DNA from: Deltaproteobacteria bacterium
Lineage (GTDB): Bacteria; Desulfobacterota; Desulfobacteria; Desulfobacterales; JAUVKB01
Direction: 5' to 3'
Assembly: GCA_030596405.1 (NCBI GenBank)
Contig: JAUVKB010000055.1
Span: 1-11,216 of the forward strand
Length of the DNA: 11,216 bases
Below the pieces are notes generated by a model. That model did not search any database. It worked only from the letters and a program-made list of their open reading frames with translations, and was not told the origin of the DNA. The position numbers and the translations under genes were made by a program. Position 1 is the first letter of the stretch, and each line of letters opens with the position of its first letter. Below are positions 1 through 6,715 of this stretch, one piece after another.

Positions 1-1005
1 CAGGGCAATGACGCATTTGGAACGGGAAACAGAGTGGGCAATTCAAAATTAAACAGACCCGACACCAAAGATCCCCGCACAATGACTTCCGCGGATGAAT
101 TGCTTGAAGCCCACTGCGAGCAGCTCCTGTTCCATATGAAGATGGCCAATGTCTCTCATAATATAGCCCACCAGGTATTTATGGAGGCTTTTCAGGATCC
201 TATGGATTCCCTTTTGCTGGAAGATACACTGGAACAGGGCATAGACCTGCATAAGGCATGGGCCCAGTTTGACACATGGCCCAATCTGATTTCACTGGGA
301 TATGTCAACGTGGCCGACAGCCTTGCAGCAATCGACAAGCTGGTATTTACGGAAAAAAAATACACCATGGATCAGCTTATCAATGCTATACAGACAAACT
401 GGGAAGGCCAGGAAGAAATGCGCCAGGATTTTTTAAATGCTCCCAAATACGGCAATGATGAAGACTTTGCCGACTCGTGGACTGTAAAGACAAGAACCAA
501 AATTGTTGAAACCGGAAAAACAATTAAAGATTCCTGGGGCAGACCCTGGGATTTTGACGGAAGCTCGGTAATCGCGTATCAGATCTTGGCCTTTGGCATC
601 GGAGCCACGCCTGACGGAAGATTTGCCGCCAATATGATGGCGGACGGAAGCCGCTCTCCATCAGCCGGAGCGGATCACGCGGGTCCCACGGCGGTTCTTA
701 ATTCAGTCGGCAAGATACCTTATATGCACACCGAACTTTTTAACCAGAGGTTTATGCCCCAGTTCCTTGAAGGTGAAAACAAGGCGCTGTTCAACGCATA
801 TTTGAGGGAATGGCATGACAAGATGACAATCCCACATATTCAATTTAATGTCGTGGACACCAATATCCTGCGGAAAGCACAGGAAGATCCGGACAGTTAT
901 CCGGATCTGCAGGTTCGTATTGCGGGCTACAGCGCCTATTTTGTTGATCTTGCGCCCGAAAGTCAGGAATGCATTATCCAGAGAACAGAGCAGGGTTTTG
1001 CTTAA
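1..1005 (+). CDS. Glycyl radical enzyme, C-terminal part; probable fumarate-adding X-succinate synthase alpha subunit (BssA/AssA/MasD type)
   Basis: The frame is open from base 1 to the TAA at 1003-1005, so this is the last 334 residues of a gene that begins upstream; the GTG at 34 is internal. The C-terminal glycyl radical domain is clear. It has the GATPDGR segment, an ADGSRSPSAG and GPTAVLNSVGK block, an HIQFNVVD strand, and the loop VRIAGYSAYF, whose Gly (codon 925-927) would carry the stored radical. The protein ends RTEQGF. Family enzymes are about 800-870 residues, and the thiyl cysteine lies roughly 330 residues before the Gly in BssA, so it falls outside the window. Similarity of the C-terminus to benzyl/alkylsuccinate synthases, together with the downstream AAA+ gene, suggests addition of a hydrocarbon to fumarate in the cytoplasm. 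The substrate cannot be read from this part. No small beta-subunit gene follows. Another glycyl radical enzyme such as a PflD or glycerol-dehydratase relative remains possible. Glycyl radical enzyme: very sure; fumarate-adding: moderately sure. Confidence 0.9.
   Translation, partial: QGNDAFGTGNRVGNSKLNRPDTKDPRTMTSADELLEAHCEQLLFHMKMANVSHNIAHQVFMEAFQDPMDSLLLEDTLEQGIDLHKAWAQFDTWPNLISLGYVNVADSLAAIDKLVFTEKKYTMDQLINAIQTNWEGQEEMRQDFLNAPKYGNDEDFADSWTVKTRTKIVETGKTIKDSWGRPWDFDGSSVIAYQILAFGIGATPDGRFAANMMADGSRSPSAGADHAGPTAVLNSVGKIPYMHTELFNQRFMPQFLEGENKALFNAYLREWHDKMTIPHIQFNVVDTNILRKAQEDPDSYPDLQVRIAGYSAYFVDLAPESQECIIQRTEQGFA
885..908. repeat. Intragenic 9-bp inverted repeat near the glycyl loop codons
   Basis: Arms 885-893 and 900-908 are perfectly complementary (AGATCCGGA with TCCGGATCT) around a 6-nt loop. 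It lies in the coding sequence about 20 bases before the radical-glycine codon. It may be chance, since GAT and CCG codons occur on both sides. No function is claimed. Confidence 0.45.
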
Positions 1006-1024
1006 ATAATAAGGTGTAAATAAT

Positions 1025-1063
1025 TTACGGGTTACGGGTTTTAATAATACCTGTAACCCGTAA
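1025..1063 (+). repeat. 15-bp hairpin between the glycyl radical enzyme and first activase genes
   Basis: Arms 1025-1039 and 1049-1063 pair over 15 bp with one G-T wobble and a 9-nt loop. The left arm is itself a tandem TTACGGG repeat. It starts 20 bases after the stop codon. It is not followed by a T run, so it is a poor intrinsic terminator. It could protect the 3' end of the highly expressed enzyme message or attenuate transcription into the activase. Related words recur at 3304-3337 and 5477-5510, which suggests a dispersed small repeat. Confidence 0.65.
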
Positions 1064-1176
1064 TAATATCAGATACTTAAAATTTTTTCTTCAATATCTC
1101 GTCAGACCCCGCTGGGTTACCATGATTCAAGATAATTAATTTTATCTACTGACTCTCGCTGCCTGCGGTTATTTTA

Positions 1177-1182
1177 TATAAT
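1177..1182 (+). promoter_or_regulatory. Possible -10 box upstream of the first activase
   Basis: A perfect TATAAT stands 25 bases before the ATG at 1208, in a 202-bp gap that otherwise holds only the hairpin at 1025-1063. No good -35 hexamer is found 16-18 bases upstream; the nearest candidate, CTGACT at 1149-1154, is too far at 22 bases. In AT-rich DNA a lone -10 is weak evidence. Separate promoters for enzyme and activase would make sense because activases are needed in far smaller amounts. Confidence 0.25.
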
Positions 1183-1207
1183 TGATATTAATTGTGGCGG
1201 TGATCTA

Positions 1208-2278
1208 ATGAACGACTTTGCAAAAGAAAAAAGCGGGTATAATGGAAAAGGGATTACCTTTAATATTCAGCGCTGGTCAATTCAGGACGGCCCTGGAATA
1301 AGAACCACAATTTTTTTAAAGGGCTGCCCATTAAACTGCGGCTGGTGCGCCAACCCTGAATCAAAAAGAAGTCATCCGGAAATAATGACCCGGGATATTC
1401 TTTGTATAGGCTGCGGAAAATGTAAGGAAATCTGCCCCCGACAAGCAATCAGTATTATTGAAACTTCATCCGAAGAAACCGTATACAGCAGTATGCGGCA
1501 AACCGGCTGTCAGGCGCAACCTTCAGGCCCCGCGGATGAAAGCGGAGACGGGCTTGCAGATAGCGGCAAAGAAATCAAAATAAAAAAAGAGCGTACCCGC
1601 AATATAAACTGGTCTTTATGCAATTATTGTTTAAAGTGTGCCGAAGTATGCCCTGCAAAAGCGATTATAATCAGTGGTGAAGAAAAAACCGTGGATGAGG
1701 TTATGGGGGTTGTTTTAAAGGATATGAGCTTCTATCGCCGCAGCAAGGGCGGTCTTACGATTTCCGGCGGAGAACCTTTGATGCAGTGGCAATTTACTCT
1801 GGATACTTTAAAGTCCGCCAGAAAAAGAGGTATTCATACGGCTTTGGATACAACCGGCTTCGGGTCATGGGCTATACTCGAGGAGCTGCTTGAATATACA
1901 AACCTGCTGTTATATGATGTAAAGCATACGGATTCATCAAAACATAAAGAGGCAACCGGCGCAGGAAATGAATTGATACTGGAAAATCTGAGCAAAGCAG
2001 TAAAAAAATGTACTGTCTGGATTAGAAGGGTGGTTATTCCCGGATTCAATGATTCTGATGCGGAAACCGAGGCTCTGGCGCAACTTATAACTTCGCTCAA
2101 CCCTTTGCCCGCCAAACTGTCTCTTCTCCCCTATCACAAATTTGCAGAATCAAAATATGAATCCATCGGAATGACATATACTTACAGCCATGTTAAACCT
2201 CCGCTGCCGGAAAAGATTAAAGAGCTTAAAAAAACAATGGAATCGCTTTGCAGTATAAAAGTTGATATAGGAAAATAG
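1208..2278 (+). CDS. Glycyl-radical enzyme activating protein 1 (radical SAM, two ferredoxin-type clusters)
   Basis: This is a 356-residue activase that would use S-adenosylmethionine and an electron to abstract hydrogen from the Gly of its partner enzyme, presumably the one encoded just upstream. The radical SAM motif is C40-PLN-C44-GW-C47. Two ferredoxin motifs follow: C66, C69, C72, C76 and C138, C141, C144, C148, each of CxxCxxCxxxC type. The SAM-binding SGGEP is at 186-190. Motifs ALDTTGF (212-218) and LYDVKH (235-240) are family-typical. Compared with its downstream paralogue it carries a polar stretch of about 40 extra residues (about 86-130) between the two ferredoxin halves, rich in Ser, Gly, Asp and Lys. 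The ATG at 1208 has only a weak GGTG upstream, so translation is probably modest. This fits the BssD/PflA class with the extra cluster domain. Which glycyl enzyme it serves is inferred from position. Confidence 0.93.
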   Translation: MNDFAKEKSGYNGKGITFNIQRWSIQDGPGIRTTIFLKGCPLNCGWCANPESKRSHPEIMTRDILCIGCGKCKEICPRQAISIIETSSEETVYSSMRQTGCQAQPSGPADESGDGLADSGKEIKIKKERTRNINWSLCNYCLKCAEVCPAKAIIISGEEKTVDEVMGVVLKDMSFYRRSKGGLTISGGEPLMQWQFTLDTLKSARKRGIHTALDTTGFGSWAILEELLEYTNLLLYDVKHTDSSKHKEATGAGNELILENLSKAVKKCTVWIRRVVIPGFNDSDAETEALAQLITSLNPLPAKLSLLPYHKFAESKYESIGMTYTYSHVKPPLPEKIKELKKTMESLCSIKVDIGK

Positions 2279-2310
2279 AAATATAAAACAATTATCCAGG
2301 AGATATAACT

Positions 2311-3273
2311 ATGGAAAACAAAAAACAGGGGCTTATATTTGACTTGCAGCGCCTCTCCCTGGTAGACGGGCCCGGAGGACGAACAGTTGTTTTTTTAAAA
2401 GGGTGTCCCCTTGCGTGCATATGGTGCGCCAATCCCGAATCGATCAGCCCTGACAGGGAAATCATTCTCAGGGACAAAAAATGCGCTCTTCTGGGAAAAT
2501 GTGTTGAAGTCTGCCCGCAAAACGCAATCTTAATTATGGACGGCCTACGGATTATCGATTGGGATAAATGTGACCGGTGCGGCAAATGCGCGGATGCGTG
2601 TCCATCCAGAGCCATTGAACATATCGGAGAATATGTTACCACCGGCAAAATAATGGAAATCGTCATGCAGGATGTACGCTTTTACCGCGTATCCGGCGGC
2701 GGTCTGACCCTTTCCGGCGGAGACCCGCTTTCCCAGCCGGAATTTGCGCTGGCATTGCTTAAAGCAGCCAAACAAAAAAAAATTCATACAGCTCTTGATA
2801 CATGCGGTTTTGCCGAATGGGAGCTTTTTAGCAGCCTGCTCGACTATACCGACCTTCTGCTTTATGATATCAAGCATATTGATTCGGCCAGGCATAAAAA
2901 GATTACAGGGGCGCCCAATGAGTTGATACTTGATAATCTGCAAAAAGCAGCCGCCCGGTTAGATTCCGGGTCAGATTCCGGATCGGATTCAAGGTCAGGT
3001 CTGAAAATATGGATCAGATATCCGCTTATCCCCGACATTAATGACGGTGATGATGACATAGATAATTTATGCCGCTTTGTTGCTGATTTAGGGCCTGTGG
3101 TGGAAAAGATCGCGCTTTTGCCCTATCATGATCTTGGAGTGGAAAAGTATGCTGCTGTTGGGAAAAAATACTCCATGCCCGAAACCAAACCCCACTCCAA
3201 TGAAAGCGTATTAAAAATCAAAACCAGGATTGAATCATTCGGGCTTACAGCAGGAATCGGCGGCGGCAAATAA
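2311..3273 (+). CDS. Glycyl-radical enzyme activating protein 2 (radical SAM) with an altered first ferredoxin motif
   Basis: This second activase has 320 residues and starts 33 bases after the first. A strong AGGAG at 2298-2302, 8 bases before the ATG, fixes the start. The radical SAM motif C32-PLA-C36-IW-C39 is intact. The first ferredoxin motif reads C58-ALLGK-C64-VEV-C68: the usual second cysteine is Leu61, leaving three ligands. The second, C87, C90, C93, C97, is complete. The SAM-binding loop is SGGDP (135-139) where most relatives have GGEP. ALDTCGF (161-167) and LYDIKH (184-189) match the paralogue. A Ser-Asp-Gly repeat at 218-230 comes from a 12-bp tandem repeat. The overall resemblance to activase 1 indicates an old duplication followed by specialisation. 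It may hold one [3Fe-4S] or otherwise ligated cluster, act on a different glycyl enzyme, or assist the first. These alternatives are inference. Confidence 0.92.
   Translation: MENKKQGLIFDLQRLSLVDGPGGRTVVFLKGCPLACIWCANPESISPDREIILRDKKCALLGKCVEVCPQNAILIMDGLRIIDWDKCDRCGKCADACPSRAIEHIGEYVTTGKIMEIVMQDVRFYRVSGGGLTLSGGDPLSQPEFALALLKAAKQKKIHTALDTCGFAEWELFSSLLDYTDLLLYDIKHIDSARHKKITGAPNELILDNLQKAAARLDSGSDSGSDSRSGLKIWIRYPLIPDINDGDDDIDNLCRFVADLGPVVEKIALLPYHDLGVEKYAAVGKKYSMPETKPHSNESVLKIKTRIESFGLTAGIGGGK
2962..2997 (+). repeat. Three 12-bp tandem repeats inside activase 2
   Basis: Three adjacent 12-base units (2962-2973, 2974-2985, 2986-2997), each beginning GATTC, encode the DSGS/DSGS/DSRS stretch. They do not shift the frame. 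They sit in a surface region between the TIM-barrel strands. The first activase lacks the stretch, so it is a recent, probably slippage-prone expansion. Confidence 0.75.
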
Positions 3274-3303
3274 AAATAAGTGACGCCTCAAGATTCATCA
3301 TGA

Positions 3304-3337
3304 AAAACCGCAAACCGTGTACTTTAAAACCGTAAAC
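3304..3337 (+). repeat. Direct repeat of an AAAACCG-type 12-mer in the gap after activase 2
   Basis: The 12-mers at 3304-3315 and 3326-3337 differ at one base, with a 22-base period. The second contains AACCGTAAAC, a 10-mer also found at 5499-5508. The 80-bp gap 3274-3353 holds nothing else, and no hairpin of note or T run is seen. This is probably a degenerate copy of the same intergenic repeat family as at 1025-1063 and 5477-5510. Confidence 0.5.
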
Positions 3338-3353
3338 ACTTGCAAAAACAATA

Positions 3354-3878
3354 ATGATAGTTAACAAATCATTTTTCTACTGGATATATATAATACCCCG
3401 AAACTGGAAATTTCCCATCGCGTATCAAGGCAAATTACTCAGCAAAGAGGAATATCAAAAATACTGGGGCAAATGGGTCATACTGGATACTAAGGAAGAA
3501 CTTGATAATCTGGCAAAAAAACTCGACCCGTATGTGGAAAACCGGACTATTCAGGGGATCAAATATTCCAGAACACCTGAAGAGGTTTTTGGAATAGATG
3601 AATGTGTTATGTGCGTATTTTGTGATGACCGGGAAAGAGATCAGGTATGGAAAATTCTGGCACAGGCAGGCGTAAAAATAAAAGCATGGGTGTACGACAG
3701 GGAGGTTTTTGACATGTGGGGACAAGGGGGCGTTTTGATAGAAAAATGGCTTGAATCTCACGGAATAAAAGGAGCTGAAGCGGAAAAGATCAGACAACAG
3801 ACCAAAAATAATTTTGAAAAATGGCTTGCGACCATCGGCAAAGAAGAAAAAAATCCATGGGCGTTTGAATTGATGTAG
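3354..3878 (+). CDS. Conserved-looking protein of unknown function with CxxCxxC motif
   Basis: This is a 174-residue soluble protein that I do not recognise. The N-terminus (residues 1-45) is aromatic-rich, with several Trp and Tyr. A charged helix (about 46-60, TKEELDNLAKKLD) follows, then a core ending in C84-VM-C87-VF-C90-DDRERDQVW, an alpha/beta stretch (100-120) and a charged C-terminal helix (135-165). Three closely spaced cysteines could bind a metal or an Fe-S species, but a fourth ligand is not evident. No signal peptide or membrane segment is seen. The ATG at 3354 lacks a recognisable Shine-Dalgarno sequence, and the next in-frame Met is far inside. It lies between the activases and the ATPase in what looks like one transcription unit, with 80 and 47-bp gaps, so a role in assembly, activation or repair of the glycyl radical enzyme is plausible. 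That is context only. Confidence 0.8.
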   Translation: MIVNKSFFYWIYIIPRNWKFPIAYQGKLLSKEEYQKYWGKWVILDTKEELDNLAKKLDPYVENRTIQGIKYSRTPEEVFGIDECVMCVFCDDRERDQVWKILAQAGVKIKAWVYDREVFDMWGQGGVLIEKWLESHGIKGAEAEKIRQQTKNNFEKWLATIGKEEKNPWAFELM

Positions 3879-3925
3879 TTTTTAAATTAACTGTAATTGA
3901 TGATAATTAGCGGGTAATAATAATA

Positions 3926-5461
3926 ATGAATAATTCACATATTAATCTTGAAAATTACCAGCCTGTTTCCGTTGTTTCTCAAATGAGGGCATCGCTGCTT
4001 AAAAAAATAAGAAACGGCCAGGATTTTCTACCGGATATTCAAGGTCGGGAAGAAGCAAAGCAGGATGTTGCCAGAGCGCTGCTCTCCGGGTATAATATAT
4101 ATCTTGTTTCCGAGGAAGGCACCGGAAAAACCAGACTGTCAAAGTCTTTAACCAGTCTGCTTCCTCCAATTCCAAAGGTTAAAGGCTGCCCTTATAACGA
4201 TGATCCCAGATGGCCGAAACATCTGCTTTGCGCCCGATGCAGGAAGAGTAAAGATCCAGGGGCTGAATTCGGGATTGAGCTTATGCCTTCATCACGCCGG
4301 TTTTCGCGCATCCAGGGTAATGATTACACGGACGAAGGAAAATTGCTGGGCATTAAAGATATTCATGCCATTGCCATGGGAAAAAGTCCCACCGACATGG
4401 AATCGTTTGCCGCGACCGGCGTGTTCAGGGCAAACCGGGGGATATTATTTATTGATGAATTGCCTGCCGTGCGCACCAAGGTTCAGGTTTTACTGCACCC
4501 TGTTGCAGAAGAAAAAAAAGCGATCCTGGAAGAATACAACTGGGAGCACCCGCTTGACATTATCCTGGTAGCTACGGGAAATCCCCAGGGATTTTCCCAT
4601 GTTAATGAGGTTCCGCGGCCATTATTAGATAGACTCGAACTTATTTATATGCCGCTGCCATCAAAAGAAGTGGAACTTGAAATAGCGCTCAGGGAAAAAT
4701 TTAAGGCTGATAATACATATTATAAAGAAGCAAAAGAAGAAATATTTCTCCCCATCACCAAAATCGACCTGAAAGATATACAAAGGGTCGTTGCGCTTCC
4801 CTGCTGGATCATGCTTCTTTTAAATGAAGCTATAGCTTGCAGCAGAGATTGTGGCGCCCTTGACAAAAGGCCAAGCATAAGAGGAAGTTATCGCGCTCTC
4901 GATCATACCTATGCCGGCGCTGAACTGGAAAACAGAAAGATTGCTTACCTGAAAGATGCATATAATGGATTAAAATTGGCTCTGCGGGGAAGGACTGAAC
5001 TAAAGCCGGATCTGATTGACTTTGATCATCCGGCCGACAGTTTTAAACGCTCCGCGGAATTCAGCGAGGATCTTCTCGCTGTTGCACTGGGAAACTGTGC
5101 CGATCTGTTTCTGCATGGATGCAACGTTTCAAAACTGGCACGCGACTTGAAAGCGCTGGCCATGGAAGGTATAAGAAATACCACCCGTCAACTTGATAAC
5201 TACAGAGAACTGAAACAGGCTGTCAGCCGCTTAAAATCGGTTGCGAAACAAAAAATAGACCCCTCCCTTTTAAATCAAACGGAAAAAGAATTATTTCAAA
5301 ACACCGCAAACATGGATGAGGATCTGCTCTTGCAGTATAACTTTTCAGCGCTTGAAACCATTTTTAACGCAGCCCTGCACAATAATCTGATAAATAAAAA
5401 TGAAGTTGAAAAGAGCATTTTTATTCCTCAGCTTGCATCCTGGACAGGAAGCAAATTATGA
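3926..5461 (+). CDS. AAA+ ATPase of the MoxR / Mg-chelatase subunit I-like class
   Basis: This is a 511-residue AAA+ protein. The Walker A loop is at 62-69 (SEEGTGKT, with Ser at the usual first Gly). Walker B is GILFIDELP (172-180, D177 E178), the sensor-1 Asn is in ATGNP (N219), and an arginine-finger-like RPLLDRLE lies at 231-238. Between Walker A and B it carries a cysteine set, C88-PYNDDP then C102-ARC105, and the region resembles the insert of BchI/ChlI-type ATPases; it may bind zinc. The C-terminal 200 residues form an all-helical lid and partner-binding region. MoxR/chelatase ATPases work as hexamers with a VWA partner, which is encoded next (5549-6682), to remodel a protein or insert a metal. 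Bss operons encode an AAA+ protein, BssE, so a chaperone role for the glycyl radical enzyme is the best guess. Start: ATG 3926, with only a weak GCGGG upstream. Confidence 0.9.
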   Translation: MNNSHINLENYQPVSVVSQMRASLLKKIRNGQDFLPDIQGREEAKQDVARALLSGYNIYLVSEEGTGKTRLSKSLTSLLPPIPKVKGCPYNDDPRWPKHLLCARCRKSKDPGAEFGIELMPSSRRFSRIQGNDYTDEGKLLGIKDIHAIAMGKSPTDMESFAATGVFRANRGILFIDELPAVRTKVQVLLHPVAEEKKAILEEYNWEHPLDIILVATGNPQGFSHVNEVPRPLLDRLELIYMPLPSKEVELEIALREKFKADNTYYKEAKEEIFLPITKIDLKDIQRVVALPCWIMLLLNEAIACSRDCGALDKRPSIRGSYRALDHTYAGAELENRKIAYLKDAYNGLKLALRGRTELKPDLIDFDHPADSFKRSAEFSEDLLAVALGNCADLFLHGCNVSKLARDLKALAMEGIRNTTRQLDNYRELKQAVSRLKSVAKQKIDPSLLNQTEKELFQNTANMDEDLLLQYNFSALETIFNAALHNNLINKNEVEKSIFIPQLASWTGSKL

Positions 5462-5476
5462 TCTTTTAATAATTTG

Positions 5477-5510
5477 TAGTTTTTTACGGTTAACTGTCAA
5501 CCGTAAACTA
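5477..5510 (+). repeat. Hairpin between the ATPase and VWA genes
   Basis: Arms 5483-5491 and 5499-5507 pair perfectly over 9 bp around a 7-nt loop. Three more pairs (5477-5479 with 5508-5510) form if three T bases bulge out. It begins 16 bases after the ATPase stop. The right arm contains AACCGTAAAC, shared with 3328-3337. A short T-poor tail makes strong termination unlikely. It may set the ATPase to VWA expression ratio. Confidence 0.6.
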
Positions 5511-5548
5511 TTATAATAATCTTTTACGAAACTATCAAAAACTAAATA

Positions 5549-6682
5549 ATGCAGACCAACTTATACTGCAAAATCTGCCGTAAAAAACGGCTCCAGGACG
5601 AAACCATTTTGTCTGAAATAGCGCATTCGGAAAACCAGACTATAATGGACTGGTTTAAAGCATTCAGGCAGGGAGACGACTCTTTTTTCAAAGAAGCGGC
5701 CATGGAATATACCCGGCAACGGATGGAAGAAGAATCGGATAAATACGGAGGTGAGCTTTCGGATTCGGATGCATACGAAAATTTCAGAGCCAAGGTTCTG
5801 CCCCGGGATATTGAGCGCTGTTTTGAAAAATATTTAAAACAAAAAGATATTGTTCTGAGCCAGGGTGAAATTAAAATAACCCACAAAGGCGCCCGCAAGG
5901 TGGCGAATCTTGTTAAACTGAAGCTGGAAAATCTAAGCAGGGAAAAGTCCGGAGCCCACAAGATAAAAAAATCAGGACATGGCCTTAACATCGCTCTTTA
6001 TTCAAGGAAATACGAATTCGGCGATACACTTGCAAATATCGACCTGGAAAGAACATTGCTAAGCTCCCTTGAAAGAAACATTCAAAACAGCGGCAGACTC
6101 TTTTTATCGCTCAAGCCGGAAGACTTTTATATCCATGAAAAAACTTTTGAAGCCAGAATGTGCATAGGGCTTTTAATTGACGAAAGTGCCAGTATGGGAG
6201 GCATTAAAAGATCCGCCGCAATTGATATCTGCCTGGCTCTGGGCAAACTGAAAAAACCGGGCGATGTGCTGAAAGTTTTCCTCTATGCTGCTGAAGTTAA
6301 AGAAATTCAATACTGGGAAATACTAAATACGAGCCTGGGCGGCGGCACCACAGATATGAAAACAGCTCTGCAAAGCGCAAGAAAGGCTTTGAAAAAAGAA
6401 AAAGGCGACAAGCAGATATATATAATAACAGACGCTGAACCAAATACTGAAAACGGAAAATATGTGGGATTTAAAAAAGCTGTTTCAGGTGTAAAACAGG
6501 AGGCCATGCACTGCCGGCGGGAGAATATAACCATCAACATGGTAATGCTCGACAACAATTCAAAGCTGAAAATCTTTGCAGGTCATATCGCGCGCATCAA
6601 CGCGGGAAGAGTTTTTTTCACTTCCCCGTCAAATGCCGGCGAAGTTGTAGTGCAGGACTACATGGCGGCCTGCACAAAATAA
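5549..6682 (+). CDS. VWA-domain protein with intact MIDAS, partner of the upstream AAA+ ATPase
   Basis: This 377-residue protein has a C-terminal von Willebrand A domain (about 200-370). The metal-ion-dependent adhesion site is complete: D211-E-S213-A-S215, the threonine in GGGTTDM (267-268), and D295 in IITDAEP. The preceding region, YEFGDTLANIDLERTLLSSL (155-174) then PEDFYIHE (190-197), is typical of VWA proteins that pair with MoxR or Mg-chelatase-like ATPases. The N-terminus has C7-KI-C10, a possible half zinc site, followed by charged helices. No signal peptide or membrane segment is seen, so it acts in the cytoplasm. By family knowledge, the VWA subunit recruits the substrate to the ATPase ring, as in NorD/CbbO or ChlD; the substrate here is presumably the glycyl radical enzyme complex (inference). 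The ATG at 5549 has no clear Shine-Dalgarno sequence. It is the last gene of the cluster, and no clear terminator follows. Confidence 0.9.
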   Translation: MQTNLYCKICRKKRLQDETILSEIAHSENQTIMDWFKAFRQGDDSFFKEAAMEYTRQRMEEESDKYGGELSDSDAYENFRAKVLPRDIERCFEKYLKQKDIVLSQGEIKITHKGARKVANLVKLKLENLSREKSGAHKIKKSGHGLNIALYSRKYEFGDTLANIDLERTLLSSLERNIQNSGRLFLSLKPEDFYIHEKTFEARMCIGLLIDESASMGGIKRSAAIDICLALGKLKKPGDVLKVFLYAAEVKEIQYWEILNTSLGGGTTDMKTALQSARKALKKEKGDKQIYIITDAEPNTENGKYVGFKKAVSGVKQEAMHCRRENITINMVMLDNNSKLKIFAGHIARINAGRVFFTSPSNAGEVVVQDYMAACTK

Positions 6683-6715
6683 GTCAGCCTGATTTCTGCA
6701 AGCTCTCCACCGGTC

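Noticed and set aside
34..1005. Glycyl radical enzyme gene starting at GTG 34
   Set aside because: The same frame is open to base 1 and the family is much longer, so the GTG is an internal codon of a truncated gene.
2292..2666. 124-residue reading frame on the minus strand
   Set aside because: It lies opposite the well supported second activase and has no family feature or ribosome site.
3435..3797. 120-residue reading frame on the minus strand
   Set aside because: It is antisense to the 174-residue gene. Its Phe/Tyr-rich composition is what antisense of Lys/Glu-rich coding gives.
4200..4571. 123-residue + strand frame inside the ATPase gene
   Set aside because: It overlaps the Walker B and sensor regions in another frame. 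The AAA+ reading is decisive.
5542..5991. 149-residue reading frame on the minus strand
   Set aside because: It lies opposite the VWA gene start and is Ser/Phe/Leu-rich, as expected for a shadow frame. No motif is seen.
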